Source: Spartobacteria bacterium
GTDB lineage: Bacteria; Verrucomicrobiota; Verrucomicrobiia; Chthoniobacterales; UBA10450
Reading direction: 5' to 3'
NCBI GenBank assembly: GCA_003169975.1
Contig: PNAA01000059.1
Coordinates: 22,611-86,610, forward strand
DNA length: 64,000 nt
The translations under genes and the position numbers were made by a program. Under the pieces are notes generated by a model that made no database searches, was not told the origin of the DNA, and saw nothing but the letters and a program-made list of their open reading frames with translations. Shown piece by piece: positions 18,797-28,177 of the stretch. Each line of letters begins with the position of its first letter. The first letter of the stretch is position 1.

Positions 18797-19032
18797 GCCA
18801 AATCCTCATCAGCGGCGTCGCTTCGTACGTCGTGGACCGCCCCTAGCGTGAATGGCTCATCCGGCTTCACCAGTACGGGCTTGATCCAAAGCCACCGCCG
18901 TAGACTCAGCTTCGCGCCGTAGGCCTGATTACGCCGTGAAACGCCGATTGACGCGTGCGGCAACACCTCGTAGTTTTCATCCCTTGTGCCCACAATCGAG
19001 GAGATGTGGAAGCTGGTTTTTAAGAACGGCAA
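18793..19032 (-). CDS. Small hypothetical protein coupled to 18796 gene
   Basis: Up to 79 residues. The C-terminal two thirds (AKLSLRRWLWIKPVLVKPDEPFTLG) is protein-like and its stop overlaps the next start as GTGA. The true start is unclear: the ATG at 19032 lies inside the opposing ORF at 18986-19216, and a TTG or GTG near 18970 would avoid that overlap. Function unknown. Confidence 0.45.
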   Translation of the reverse strand: MPFLKTSFHISSIVGTRDENYEVLPHASIGVSRRNQAYGAKLSLRRWLWIKPVLVKPDEPFTLGAVHDVRSDAADEDLA

Positions 19033-19216
19033 GCGTCGCTTCTGTTACGACACCGACGCTCAAAGCGACCACGCCGTGTTTGAGTCGCAGTTTGTCGAGC
19101 CCTTGCGCTCACTGGAGCGACGCGGTTGGGTCAAGCTCGATGAGATCCGCCTCAACATTGATGGTCACTCCTTCATCGGCTTCGTGGATGTCGTCTCCGT
19201 GACGCCCCCTGCGTGA
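18986..19216 (+). CDS. Small hypothetical protein
   Basis: 76 residues (MPTIEEMWKLVFKNGKRRFCYDTDAQ...). Codon content looks genuine, with an alternating beta/alpha feel (VKLDEIRLNIDGHSFIGFVDVVS). No family is recognised. Its first 47 bases overlap the antisense ORF at 18793-19032, so one of the two starts is probably misplaced. Confidence 0.45.
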   Translation: MPTIEEMWKLVFKNGKRRFCYDTDAQSDHAVFESQFVEPLRSLERRGWVKLDEIRLNIDGHSFIGFVDVVSVTPPA

Positions 19217-19432
19217 AATCCGGCCATGACACGTCTAGCGACGGTAGCTCATCCTGTGTCTCGTTGAACGCGTGAAGACTGCGGTGCTTCTCTCCGCGAA
19301 TCCCGGCCAAATTTCTTGCCTGGAAACGCCGCCGGTGGCAGCGTCCTTAGACCATGGCGCGGTCGCCGTTTCACAATTACTTATCAACGGGCCCACGCGG
19401 CCACGCTTAAACAACCTACTGGAGAAAAATAC

Positions 19433-20257
19433 ATGAGCACAATCACAGTGAAGGACGGCACAGAGATTTACTACAAGGATTGGGGCAGCGGCCAACCCAT
19501 CGTTTTCTCGCACGGTTGGCCTCTCTCGGCCGACGATTGGGACGCCCAAATGATGTTCTTCTTAAATCACGGCTATCGCGTCATTGCCCACGACCGGCGA
19601 GGTCACGGACGCTCGAGCCAACCCGGCGACGGACACGATATGGATCACTACGCCGACGACCTCGCCGCGCTCACCGCGCATCTCAATTTAAAGGATGCCA
19701 TCCATGTGGGCCATTCGACGGGCGGTGGTGAGGTCACCCGTTACATCGGGCGCCACGGCGAAAGTCGCGTCGCCAAGGCCGTCCTCATCAGCTCGGTGCC
19801 GCCGCTCATGGTAAAGACACCCGCAAATCCCGGCGGTCTGCCGAAAGAGGTATTCGACGGCTTTCAGGCGCAGGTGGCCACCAACAGGGCGCAATTTTAT
19901 CTGGATGTGCCGACCGGACCCTTTTACGGCTACAACCGGCCAGGCGCGAAAGTATCTCAGGGTGTGATCCGGAATTGGTGGCGCCAGGGCATGATGGGCG
20001 GAGCCAAGGCGCACTATGATGGCGTCGTAGCCTTCTCCCAGACGGACTTCACGGAGGATCTGAAGAAGTTCTCGGTGCCGACTTTGGTCATGCACGGCGA
20101 TGATGACCAGATCGTTCCTTATGCAGACTCCGCCCCGCTGAGCGCCAAGTTGGTAAAGGGCGCCATATTGAAAACCTACAAAGGCTTTCCGCACGGGATG
20201 CCGACGACGAACGCAGACCAGATCAATGCCGACCTCCTCGAATTCATTAAGTCGTAA
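19433..20257 (+). CDS. Non-heme chloroperoxidase-type alpha/beta hydrolase
   Basis: 274 residues. The start at 19433 has GGAG nine bases upstream. The alpha/beta-hydrolase core is complete: oxyanion region [11 protein letters not shown], nucleophile elbow GHSTGGG, acid in HGDDDQIVP and histidine in GFPHGMPTT. The sequence matches the cofactor-free haloperoxidase group; most such enzymes act physiologically as esterases or perhydrolases. It is soluble (no signal). It sits among other small single-gene units, as in an acquired gene set. Confidence 0.9.
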   Translation: MSTITVKDGTEIYYKDWGSGQPIVFSHGWPLSADDWDAQMMFFLNHGYRVIAHDRRGHGRSSQPGDGHDMDHYADDLAALTAHLNLKDAIHVGHSTGGGEVTRYIGRHGESRVAKAVLISSVPPLMVKTPANPGGLPKEVFDGFQAQVATNRAQFYLDVPTGPFYGYNRPGAKVSQGVIRNWWRQGMMGGAKAHYDGVVAFSQTDFTEDLKKFSVPTLVMHGDDDQIVPYADSAPLSAKLVKGAILKTYKGFPHGMPTTNADQINADLLEFIKS

Positions 20258-20407
20258 ACGCAAACTACTCGGTCCTCAGATAAGTCCGCATTCTGCCGGC
20301 CCAAAGCCTATAAGTGTGATTTATGGCTGTACTGCCTTCGCTGCCGTCACTAATCCTGGACCTCGTTAGATGCCCAAGACACGCCATTCTCTCCAACCGA
20401 TACTCGC

Positions 20408-20833
20408 ATGAATGAATCTGCCGCCCCACCTCGCAAGGCTGTGATTCTTGCCCCCGGTGAGGGGCGGTCCTATCCGATGGGCCGCATCGCAGCCGTCTTC
20501 AAAGCCAACGAATCCGAAAGCGAATCGCGCTACTCCATCTCGGAATGGTGGCTTGAGCCACACACGCAGGGTCCGGGCGCTCACTCGCACCCTGAGGACG
20601 ACATCTTTTACGTCCTCGAAGGCATCATGAGCGTCTTAGTAGGTGAGGCGTGGACTCATGCCACTCACGGATCATTCATTCTTGTACCTGGTGGCGTCAC
20701 CCACGACTTCGAGAACCGCGACGACATACGAGCCGGGGTGCTCAACCTGTCCATACCGGGTTCGTTCGAGGGGCACATTCCTGCAATTGCGCGGTGGTTT
20801 AGCGAAAATCCACCTCAAGATGCAGGCCTCTAA
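20408..20833 (+). CDS. Cupin-domain protein
   Basis: 141 residues forming a single cupin barrel. Motif 1 is GAHSHPEDDIFYVLEGIMSV, with two His and one Glu placed as metal ligands, and motif 2 is VPGGVTHDFEN, with the third His. Such proteins range from dioxygenases to sugar binders; nothing here narrows the substrate. The stop is followed by sequence reading NPTLEPTPKAFASR in another frame, a motif I suspect is a dispersed repeat. Confidence 0.85.
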   Translation: MNESAAPPRKAVILAPGEGRSYPMGRIAAVFKANESESESRYSISEWWLEPHTQGPGAHSHPEDDIFYVLEGIMSVLVGEAWTHATHGSFILVPGGVTHDFENRDDIRAGVLNLSIPGSFEGHIPAIARWFSENPPQDAGL

Positions 20834-20939
20834 CCCGACGCTGGAGCCAACTCCGAAAGCATTCGCGAGCAGGCACATTGGCCGCGGTGAAGTCCATGTT
20901 TGATTTTATGAATCAGTTCGCGACGGCTGATCTTGTGCC

Positions 20940-21347
20940 ATGAAGAAAGCCGTTCCCTCTCCAAATTCAAAGATAGCCAGATCGTTGCTCGAAAGGCGTC
21001 GCCGGCATGTGGTCGCTTTTGTCGAATCCTTGCCAGACGCGTTCGCTGTTCCTGGGGGCGATAGCCACTTGAGTCTCGAAGTCCGCGGCAAACGGTTCGG
21101 TTACTTTCTTGACAATCATCACGGCGACGGCCGGGTGGCTTTGAATTGTAAGACCGTTCCCGGTGTGAATGAAACTCTCGCCCATGCTGCTTCGGAACGC
21201 TTTTTCATCCCCAAATACGTCGGGGCTCGTGGCTGGCTTGGTCTCTGGCTTGATCTGCCGAAGATCGACTGGGAAGAGGTTGAGAGCGTGATCACGGAAG
21301 CTTACCGTCTGGTCGCTCCGCGAGCGCTTGTCTCCAGGCTGCCATGA
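20940..21347 (+). CDS. YjbR/MmcQ-like protein
   Basis: 135 residues. The segment LSLEVRGKRFGYFLDNHHGDGRVALNCK and the ending WLGLWLDLPKIDWEEVESVITEAYRLVAPRAL are the hallmarks of the MmcQ/YjbR (CyaY-like fold, double-wing DNA-binding-like) family. The function of the family is unknown. It is a single-gene unit with its own spacer on each side. Confidence 0.85.
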   Translation: MKKAVPSPNSKIARSLLERRRRHVVAFVESLPDAFAVPGGDSHLSLEVRGKRFGYFLDNHHGDGRVALNCKTVPGVNETLAHAASERFFIPKYVGARGWLGLWLDLPKIDWEEVESVITEAYRLVAPRALVSRLP

Positions 21348-21468
21348 ACCAAACGCCCGACCAGACGTCGCAGCCAACATCGGGCTGTCCTCGTTATGGC
21401 AAACCGGTCAGTCTTTAAATCGTGCGAACTCTCAAAGCGTGTAATTATTCTCGCGCGAATGGAAGCTG

Positions 21469-23106
21469 TCACGACGCCAGCATCGCCCGCGCGCGCTCCA
21501 GCGCGGCGTCGATATTCGCGCAGATATTCTCCAGCCCGACGGCATCGACGAAGCCACCTTCGAAAAGGACTTTCATCGGCTGCGGTTGCATCCCGCTGAA
21601 GACCATTCGCGTCCCGCAACTGCGGAACTTCTCGCGCACCAGATTGAGCACCCGCAGCCCGGTCGCATCGATCGCGGGGACGTTGCGCATCCGGAAAATC
21701 ACCACCGGCGGCGTCGCGCCCGAGCGCTCGAGGGCCGCTTCCAGTTTCTCGGCCACGCCGAAAAAGAGCGGACCCTCGAAACGATAAACCAGCACCCCCG
21801 GCGGGATCTTCTTGCCGCGCACCGACTCGCCGCCCACTTCGAGATCGCTTTCCGCCGTCACCAGATGGATCTGGGTCACCGCTTCCATTTGCCTAACGAA
21901 AAGCGCCGCCGCGATGAGCAACCCCAGCCCGACCGCGACCGTCAGCCCGAAGGCCACCGTCAGTGCGAAAGTCACGAGCAAGACCCAGAAATCGCCGCGC
22001 GGCCCGCGCGCCATAATCCCGAAATTGTGCCACTCGCCCATCCGCCACGCGACCACCATGAGCACCCCGCTGAAGGTCGCCAACGGGATGAAGCGCGCGA
22101 GCGGCGCTGCCAGCAGGACGATGAGAAGGAGCGTGATCGAATGCACCATCCCCGCGACCGGCGTGCGTCCGCCGGAACGGACGTTGGTCGCGGTGCGCGC
22201 GATCGCCCCGGTGGCCGCGATCCCGCCGCAGAGCGGACTAACGAGATTCGCCAGCCCCTGCCCGATCAACTCCTGATTGGAATCGTGCCGGCGGCCGATC
22301 ATTCCATCGGCGACCATCGCCGAGAGAAGCGACTCGATCGCACCGAGCATCGCGATCGTGAAAGCCGGCAAGACGAGCGTCTGAATGCGCGCGAACGAGA
22401 TCGCGGGAATTTGCAGGCCCGGGAAACCCTGCGGGATCCCGCCAAAGCGCGAGCCGATCGTCTCGATCGGGAAAGCCAGCGCGTGCGCCACGATCGTCAG
22501 GCCGATGAGCGCCAGGATCGCCGGCGGCACCGCGCGCCAGCGGCGCGGCCAGAAGACCATCGCGGCGATCGTCACCAACCCGACGACCAGCGCCTGCCAT
22601 TGCGTTTGATTCACGTGCCTAACGAGCACGCCGATCTGCTGCAGCGCATTGACCGGCAGCGCCCCGCGCAAGCCGAGCAGTTCCCGCAGTTGCCCAACGA
22701 AAATGATCACCGCGATCCCGCTCGTGAACCCGGCGATCACCGGATACGGAATATATTTGATCAGCGCGCCGAGCCGGAGCGCGCCCATCGCGATCAACAT
22801 CGCCCCGGCCATCAGCGTCGCGAGCGCCAGCCCGCCGTAACCCTGCGCCGCGACAATTCCGGCAATGATCGGCACGAACGCGCCGGTCGGCCCGCCGATC
22901 TGCACCCGGCTGCCGCCAAAAGCCGAAATCAAAAACCCGCCGATGATCGCGGTCCAAATTCCCTGCGCCGGAGTCACGCCCGAGGCAATTCCAAACCCGA
23001 TCGCGAGCGGCAGCGCCACAATTGCGACCGTGATCCCCGCGAGCAGATCGCGAAGAAACGCGTGGCCGTTGTAATCGGAAAAATAATCGAAAAGGCGGGG
23101 CCGCAT
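21469..23106 (-). CDS. SulP family anion transporter with STAS domain
   Basis: 545 residues. The N-terminal membrane part has the SulP signatures ALPLAIGFGIASGVTPAQGIWTA, GPTGAFVPII and GLANLVSPLCGG with TGAIARTATNVRSG; the C-terminal STAS domain (about 430-540) includes IFRMRNVPAIDATGLRVL. The STAS site keeps DATG, not the DSSG/DTSG common in anti-sigma antagonists. The protein would import sulfate or exchange bicarbonate at the inner membrane; no carbonic anhydrase or sulfate assimilation gene is adjacent. Confidence 0.93.
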   Translation of the reverse strand: MRPRLFDYFSDYNGHAFLRDLLAGITVAIVALPLAIGFGIASGVTPAQGIWTAIIGGFLISAFGGSRVQIGGPTGAFVPIIAGIVAAQGYGGLALATLMAGAMLIAMGALRLGALIKYIPYPVIAGFTSGIAVIIFVGQLRELLGLRGALPVNALQQIGVLVRHVNQTQWQALVVGLVTIAAMVFWPRRWRAVPPAILALIGLTIVAHALAFPIETIGSRFGGIPQGFPGLQIPAISFARIQTLVLPAFTIAMLGAIESLLSAMVADGMIGRRHDSNQELIGQGLANLVSPLCGGIAATGAIARTATNVRSGGRTPVAGMVHSITLLLIVLLAAPLARFIPLATFSGVLMVVAWRMGEWHNFGIMARGPRGDFWVLLVTFALTVAFGLTVAVGLGLLIAAALFVRQMEAVTQIHLVTAESDLEVGGESVRGKKIPPGVLVYRFEGPLFFGVAEKLEAALERSGATPPVVIFRMRNVPAIDATGLRVLNLVREKFRSCGTRMVFSGMQPQPMKVLFEGGFVDAVGLENICANIDAALERARAMLAS

Positions 23107-23464
23107 GATTATTCAGACAGGATTAACAGGATTTTGGGGAAAGCCCACCGTCATTCCAAGCTGGGTGCGGCGAAACGGATAATGTTTTCATCGCGCCTGC
23201 GAACTACCTCGCTGGTTACCCTATGAAAACCACCGCTTCACTCGGCATTGTCCTGAACCGGAGCCGCGTGGAAAGCCGGCGCGGAATGGGGTAACTTTCA
23301 CGCGACGCCGGCTGTCTTTACTGCTGGCGAAAGGATGCTACTCACAGAGGAGATTAATGTTTATGGACTCATGGATTTTTCGCCCAGGATGTAGAGGCGA
23401 TGCGCGAGCGCTCTTATCGAATTCTCCAGTCGGCGAAGAACGGGCTGAGCCTCGCTTTCGGAAG
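23107..23464. other. Intergenic region between SulP gene and small lipoprotein
   Basis: No gene is supported. The part next to the SulP start includes the direct repeat ACAGGATTAACAGGATTTT (about 23118-23136). The rest would hold divergent promoters; no convincing -35/-10 pair was seen. Confidence 0.4.
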
Positions 23465-23617
23465 ATGCCAGTGGTCTCGCTCGTTCTTGCCTGCGCGCTG
23501 CTGAGCGGCGGTTGCGCCGACGATGCGTTCCTCCCGACGCCGGATAATCTGCCGCCCGGGCAGGCTGCCCCATCCGACGATTCGCAACAACCACCGCCGC
23601 CGCCCGCAGGCGGGTAA
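23465..23617 (+). CDS. Small probable lipoprotein
   Basis: 50 residues from the ATG at 23465. A hydrophobic signal (VVSLVLACALLSGGC) ends in a Cys, a loose lipobox, followed by an acidic and then proline-rich tail (DSQQPPPPPAGG). The upstream in-frame extension to 23357 is less likely because it would bury the signal. Function unknown. Confidence 0.5.
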   Translation: MPVVSLVLACALLSGGCADDAFLPTPDNLPPGQAAPSDDSQQPPPPPAGG

Positions 23618-23704
23618 GTCAACTCTCTTCACCAGTCGCTAATCACAGGCCGACGGGCAGTCGCTGCGGCGAACGCGGGCTGGCGCGATGAATCATCCGC
23701 CAGG

Positions 23705-23989
23705 CTACTGGCTGCGCGGAGTTGGACTTGCCCCCGTCGGGCCCTCCTTTTTCTGGGCGTCCGGCGCGTTGCAGCTGATCGTGACGGTCGCGCCGACCTT
23801 CAGGTCGCCGGTCACCTTGGTGGTGGAGTGGCGAGTGATTTCCCAGACGTCGCTACCAGTCTGCACGGTGATCACGCTGCTGGTGATCGCGAGCACTTTC
23901 CCAGTCATTGTAACCGTTTGGCCAAAGGCCGCGCCGCTGAGGGCGAGGCTTCCAGCGATAACCAAACCAAGCAATGCTTGTGTTCTCAT
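23705..23989 (-). CDS. Small secreted OB-fold-like protein
   Basis: 94 residues. The signal peptide MRTQALLGLVIAGSLALSGAA sets the start at 23989; the longer upstream frame is antisense to the next gene. The mature part (VTMTGKVLAITSSVITVQTGSDVWEITRHSTTKVTGDLKVGATVTI) has the GKV...TVQ...W-x-ITR...VGA rhythm of small DUF5666-like barrels. It is likely periplasmic. Function unknown. Confidence 0.7.
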   Translation of the reverse strand: MRTQALLGLVIAGSLALSGAAFGQTVTMTGKVLAITSSVITVQTGSDVWEITRHSTTKVTGDLKVGATVTISCNAPDAQKKEGPTGASPTPRSQ

Positions 23990-24088
23990 GGGGAATTGAA
24001 TGGCGAGAACGGGCCACGAGCACAAGCTTTTCCCCATTTCCGACAGTCGCGAAGTTGACGTGGCGCGACGAAATGAAAAAGTAAGAAC

Positions 24089-24307
24089 GTGAAAACACTG
24101 ATTCTTTTTGTCGGCTGGTGCATCCTGTTCATGCTTTCCTGGCCCGCGGCGCTCCTCGCGCTGATTCTCTTTCCCGTGGTCTGGCTTTTGGCGCTGCCCC
24201 TCCGACTGGTTGGCATCACGTGCGAAGCACTCCTCGAACTGGTTCGTGCTGTTCTGCTGCTGCCGGCGCGGTTGTTTGGGTGGAGGCGATCCGCGGGTCG
24301 AGCTTGA
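24089..24307 (+). CDS. Small membrane protein
   Basis: 72 residues from GTG 24089. Two closely spaced hydrophobic stretches (ILFVGWCILFMLSWPAALLALILFPVVWLLALPL) and an amphipathic tail suggest a hairpin in the inner membrane. It is divergent from the OB-fold-like gene. No family-specific motif. Confidence 0.55.
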   Translation: MKTLILFVGWCILFMLSWPAALLALILFPVVWLLALPLRLVGITCEALLELVRAVLLLPARLFGWRRSAGRA

Positions 24308-24551
24308 TGGGCCGCAAGTCGCGGCAATCTCGCCGCGCCGGAAGGTGATCCATCGACAGCTTCCTTTGGTGCGCCATGAGCGCATCGGCGCCGGTCGCGG
24401 CCGCCGAAGCGCGACCGCTTGAACGAGAGGCGAGAATTCTTGTTCCCCGCATCAAGCCGGCTTCCGCCGACACGGACGCATGAAAAAGCTGGGGACTTTG
24501 CCCGCTCATTTTCGCATCGACAGGGCGGCTCCCCGCTTTTTCAATCGCGCG

Positions 24552-26252
24552 ATGTATCACTCACTCCTTTGCGCGGCCCTGCCGGGCACGATGATGGTCT
24601 CAGTGGTGAACGCCCAGGCACCTTCTTCTGCTCCGTCGCAAGGATTCGACGTCATTATCAGGAATGGAACGGTCTACGACGGTTCTGGCGGTGAAGGACG
24701 AAAGGCGGATGTGGCGCTGCGCGGCGATCACATCGCGGGCGTGGGCGATTTCAAGAAGGCGAAGGCTCGCCTAACGATTGACGCAGAAGGCCTCGCGGTC
24801 GCGCCCGGGTTCATCAACATGCTTTCATGGTCGACCGAGTCGCTCATTGCCGACGGGCATTCGCAAAGCGAGATCCGGCAGGGGGTGACGACCGAGATCA
24901 TGGGCGAAGGCGAATCGATGGGCCCGCTGAATGAGCGGGTGCGGGAAAAAATGCTGCGCGAACAGGGGGACATCCATTACGAGATTAAGTGGAAGACGCT
25001 GGCCGAGTATCTGCGCTATCTGGAGAAGCGCGGCATCTCTTGCAACGTCGCCTCGTTCATCGGCGCGACGACGATTCGCGAGAACGTCGTCGGTTTCGAA
25101 GACAAGGCGCCCACTCCGCAACAGCTCGAAGAAATGCGCGCGCTGGTTCGCCAGGAAATGGAAGCGGGCGCGCTCGGCATCGGCACTTCGCTGATTTATC
25201 CGCCGGCCTTTTACGCGAAAACGCCGGAGTTGATCGAGCTCTGCAAAGTCGCGGCGCAATACCAGGGCAAATATATTTCGCACATGCGAAGCGAGGGGAA
25301 CCAACTCCTCGAAGCGCTCGACGAACTAATCCGGATCAGTCGCGAAGCGAAAATCCCGGCGGAGGTTTACCACATTAAAGCGGCCGGAAAATCCAACTGG
25401 CCAAAGGTCGACCTGCTCCTCGCAAAGATCGAAGAGGCGCAGAAAGAAGGCCTCAAGATCACCGCCGACATGTACACTTACACCGCGGCCGGCACGGGGC
25501 TCGATGCCTGCCTCCCGCCCTGGACGGAAGAGGGCGGCTATCCGGCGCTTTTTAAACGGCTGCGCGACCCGGCGACGCGGCAGAAAATCGCGCGGGAAGT
25601 GGAGACGCCAGGCGATGCCTGGGAAAATCTTTACCTGGCCGCAGGGTCGCCCGACAAAATTTTGCTGGTCGGCTTCAAGTCGGAAAAATTGAAGCCGCTG
25701 ACCGGCAAGTCGCTCGCCGAGGTGGCAAAGATGCGGGGCAAGAATCCGGTCGAAACGATCATGGACCTGATTGCCGAAGACGAGTCGCGGGTCGACGCGA
25801 TCTACTTCCTGATGTCGGAAGAGAACGTGCGCAAGGAAATGGCGAAACCGTGGATTTCCTTCGGTTCGGATGAAGCGTCGGAGGCGCCGGAAGGTGTTTT
25901 CCTGAAATCGAACCCGCATCCGCGCGCTTACGGGAATTTTGCGCGGGTCCTCGGCAAGTATGTCCGGGAGGAAAAAGTAATTCCGTTAGGCGAAGCGATT
26001 CGCCGGTTGAGCGCCCTGCCGGCCACGAACCTGGGGCTCGATCACCGCGGCTTTCTCAAGGAAGGAATGTTTGCCGACGTCGTCGTGTTCGATCCGGCGA
26101 CAATCGCCGATCGCGCCACCTTCGAGCAACCGCATCAATATGCGGTCGGGATGAAGCACGTTTTCGTGAATGGCGTGCAGGTGTTGAAAGATGGCGAGCA
26201 CACCGGGGCGACGTCGGGCCGCGCTCTCTGGGGTCCGGGAAAGGTTCGTTAG
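24552..26252 (+). CDS. N-acyl-D-amino-acid deacylase-type amidohydrolase
   Basis: 566 residues from the ATG at 24552, where a signal peptide begins (MYHSLLCAALPGTMMVSVVNAQA); an ATG at 24480 would add 24 residues. The protein belongs to the D-aminoacylase branch of the amidohydrolases: DVIIRNGTVYDGSG at the start, SHMRSEG and YHIKAAG supplying His ligands, and GSDEASEAPEG with the catalytic Asp. The HxH motif that usually follows APGFID is replaced by APGFINMLSWSTES, so the metal site must be of the reduced type known in one subgroup. Likely periplasmic hydrolysis of N-acyl D-amino acids or peptides. Confidence 0.85.
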   Translation: MYHSLLCAALPGTMMVSVVNAQAPSSAPSQGFDVIIRNGTVYDGSGGEGRKADVALRGDHIAGVGDFKKAKARLTIDAEGLAVAPGFINMLSWSTESLIADGHSQSEIRQGVTTEIMGEGESMGPLNERVREKMLREQGDIHYEIKWKTLAEYLRYLEKRGISCNVASFIGATTIRENVVGFEDKAPTPQQLEEMRALVRQEMEAGALGIGTSLIYPPAFYAKTPELIELCKVAAQYQGKYISHMRSEGNQLLEALDELIRISREAKIPAEVYHIKAAGKSNWPKVDLLLAKIEEAQKEGLKITADMYTYTAAGTGLDACLPPWTEEGGYPALFKRLRDPATRQKIAREVETPGDAWENLYLAAGSPDKILLVGFKSEKLKPLTGKSLAEVAKMRGKNPVETIMDLIAEDESRVDAIYFLMSEENVRKEMAKPWISFGSDEASEAPEGVFLKSNPHPRAYGNFARVLGKYVREEKVIPLGEAIRRLSALPATNLGLDHRGFLKEGMFADVVVFDPATIADRATFEQPHQYAVGMKHVFVNGVQVLKDGEHTGATSGRALWGPGKVR

Positions 26253-26285
26253 CCGATTAGCCAAACCGGCTTCCTCGCCGCTTTC

Positions 26286-27380
26286 CTAGTTGAGCGCGTA
26301 GACCTCGACGAGCGCGACACCGGTGGCGCCATTCGCGCCTCGGACCACCGCCGAGTAAGCCCCCGGCGCGAGGGTGCCGACGATCGCTGCTTCGCGGTCA
26401 TCCGTCGGCGGAACCGTGGTGGCGATGATTGCCGACTCCTGATCACTCCGCCAGTTATCATTCGAGGCCAGCAGCGCGCCGTTGCTGTCGTAGAGCTCCA
26501 ACGTGGGATCGAGCAAGGCATCCGTGACGCCGTTCGGGACCAGGGAGGGCCCAATCGCGCGAATGATCACATCCGTGCCCGTCGTCCCGCCCAGGATAAA
26601 ACCGCCGATCATTACGTTGTCACCCGATTCCACCCGGCTGCGGGTCGAGATATTCGCAATCCGACCAGTCGCGGCATCCAGATCGTATAGTTCAAACAAG
26701 GCGACGCCCGACGAATTACCCTGACCACTCACGATGGCGCTGTAGGCCCCAGGCAACAAGTTCGCAACGAGCGCCGGTTCGCGCGGATCGGTGGGCGCAA
26801 GACCATACGCACTCACCCCCTCCCCCGGGATATTCCAACCGTCGTTCGTGGCGATGACTGCTCCGGTGGAATCCACGATCTGGAGAACGGGGTCGGTCAT
26901 CGCTCCGCTGACGCCAGCCGCGGCCAGGGAAGGCCCGATGGCGCGCACGGCCACTTTCTTGGCCACGATTCCGTCGACGATAAAACCGCCAATCATGACG
27001 TTTTCACCTGTCTGGACAAAGGTGCGGCTGGAGATATTGGCGAGAACCGCCGTTGGAATAAGCCTTGAGGATCCCACCGTGCAGGAAACGGGAGCGGAGT
27101 AAGCGCTCTCCACCCCGGCCGTGTTGTAAGCGGTGATGGCGAAGGTGTAGGTCACGCCCCGGAGCAGGCTCACCACCGTTGCGGTCGTCGTCGTTTTCAC
27201 GTCGAACACCTTGTTATAGGGCAACACAACCGTTCCGTAATGAACGCGATATCCGGCGATGTCCTGCTCGGAATTAGCGTTCCAAGCCAGCGTAACGGTG
27301 CCCGCCATCGTCTCGAAAGCGGTAAGAATTGGCAGGCAAATGACAAACAGGAACAGGTGGATGCGTCGCTTGGAAATCAT
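26286..27380 (-). CDS. Secreted protein: Fn3 domain plus two 'NISTR/GGFI' modules
   Basis: 364 residues. A signal peptide is followed by a fibronectin type III domain (VTLAWNANSEQDIAGYRVHYG to YNTAGVESAYSAP) and two about 125-residue modules, each beginning ANIS[ST]R and containing GDNVMIGGFI, RAIGPSL, D-x-xLELYDSNG-x-xxxxNDNW and PGAYSA[IV]V. The same modules end the protein at 60125-62209 and a broken copy lies at 62480-62797. The unit is frequent in secreted verrucomicrobial proteins and may be an adhesion or sorting module; its function is unknown. Confidence 0.8.
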   Translation of the reverse strand: MISKRRIHLFLFVICLPILTAFETMAGTVTLAWNANSEQDIAGYRVHYGTVVLPYNKVFDVKTTTTATVVSLLRGVTYTFAITAYNTAGVESAYSAPVSCTVGSSRLIPTAVLANISSRTFVQTGENVMIGGFIVDGIVAKKVAVRAIGPSLAAAGVSGAMTDPVLQIVDSTGAVIATNDGWNIPGEGVSAYGLAPTDPREPALVANLLPGAYSAIVSGQGNSSGVALFELYDLDAATGRIANISTRSRVESGDNVMIGGFILGGTTGTDVIIRAIGPSLVPNGVTDALLDPTLELYDSNGALLASNDNWRSDQESAIIATTVPPTDDREAAIVGTLAPGAYSAVVRGANGATGVALVEVYALN

Positions 27381-27757
27381 AATTACCAGAATTTCTAGAG
27401 CAACATGCGTACCGCTTGGAGCAGAGCAAAGCCATCCGTGCCGGGCTCATCCCCGGATGCGGTCGACGGCACGCAGCCGGGAAGATTCGCGGGGAAATCC
27501 GCGCTCGAAGACCGATGCAATCAGCACAATTTGCGGCGACGCGACCGACATCAACGCCGTTCTCTCGATAAATCTCCCGCGGGACGAACCGCGCTTCGAG
27601 AAAAGGGTCGTTTCGTTGATGCCAGCGACGGCAAGGCAGCCGCTCGGCCCAGGCGGCGGCATCGACCAATCGTGGAAAGACAGCACGATCGTAAGCGGCA
27701 CCCGTGCAACCAATGGCACAGTCCGGCCCGCGTCTTGCTTATTTATTTCTCAGAATC
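27381..27757. other. Divergent intergenic region, 377 bp
   Basis: The region separates the Fn3 protein and the response regulator. Several short ORFs cross it on both strands, but none has protein-like composition. Near the response regulator start lies an AT-rich stretch (TTGCTTATTTATTTCTCAG), the likely promoter side. Confidence 0.4.
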
Positions 27758-28153
27758 ATGAAAGACCCTTTACGGATACTGGCGGTCGAGGACGAGAAGG
27801 CGCTGGCTCAGCTGCTCGCGGTCGTGCTGGGGGGCCCGGCCGCCAAAGTAACGAGGGCGGCGGATGGCTGGGAAGCGCTGATGAAGATTGCCGTTACTCC
27901 GCGACCCTTCGATGTGGTCATCACGGACCACCGCATGCCGCGCGTCTCCGGTCTCGATCTCGTGCGCCGGCTGCGCAAGACAAACTTCGCCGGAAAGATT
28001 CTCGTCTTGTCGGCTCACTTGTCGGATGAGGACATCCGCGCCTACGAGGAGTTGAAAGTGGACATGATGATGTCCAAACCGTTCAACTTTGACGAGATTC
28101 AAAGCGCGGTGGCCGTTCTCACCAAGGATGTCTCCGTGTCGGCCGCGGCATAA
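27758..28153 (+). CDS. Single-domain response regulator (CheY-like)
   Basis: 131 residues, receiver domain only. It has the acidic pair in VEDEKA, the phospho-acceptor Asp in VVITDHRMP, a Ser switch residue (VLSAH) and the Lys in MSKPFNF. There is no output domain, so it would act by protein contact. The start is ATG 27758. No histidine kinase is adjacent. Confidence 0.9.
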   Translation: MKDPLRILAVEDEKALAQLLAVVLGGPAAKVTRAADGWEALMKIAVTPRPFDVVITDHRMPRVSGLDLVRRLRKTNFAGKILVLSAHLSDEDIRAYEELKVDMMMSKPFNFDEIQSAVAVLTKDVSVSAAA

Positions 28154-28177
28154 ACGAAGCATCGATTGGATTGCCGC

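Noticed and set aside
20258..20940. Integron-like gene cassettes (small genes, GTTAGAT and CTCTAAC near gene ends)
   Set aside because: No paired attC arms with matching L and R boxes were found, and GTTAGGC-like words are common throughout the chromosome.
21586..23226. 546-codon plus-strand frame opposite the SulP gene
   Set aside because: It is composed almost entirely of Arg, Asp, His and Pro, the mirror of a hydrophobic GC-rich gene; SulP motifs on the other strand are unambiguous.
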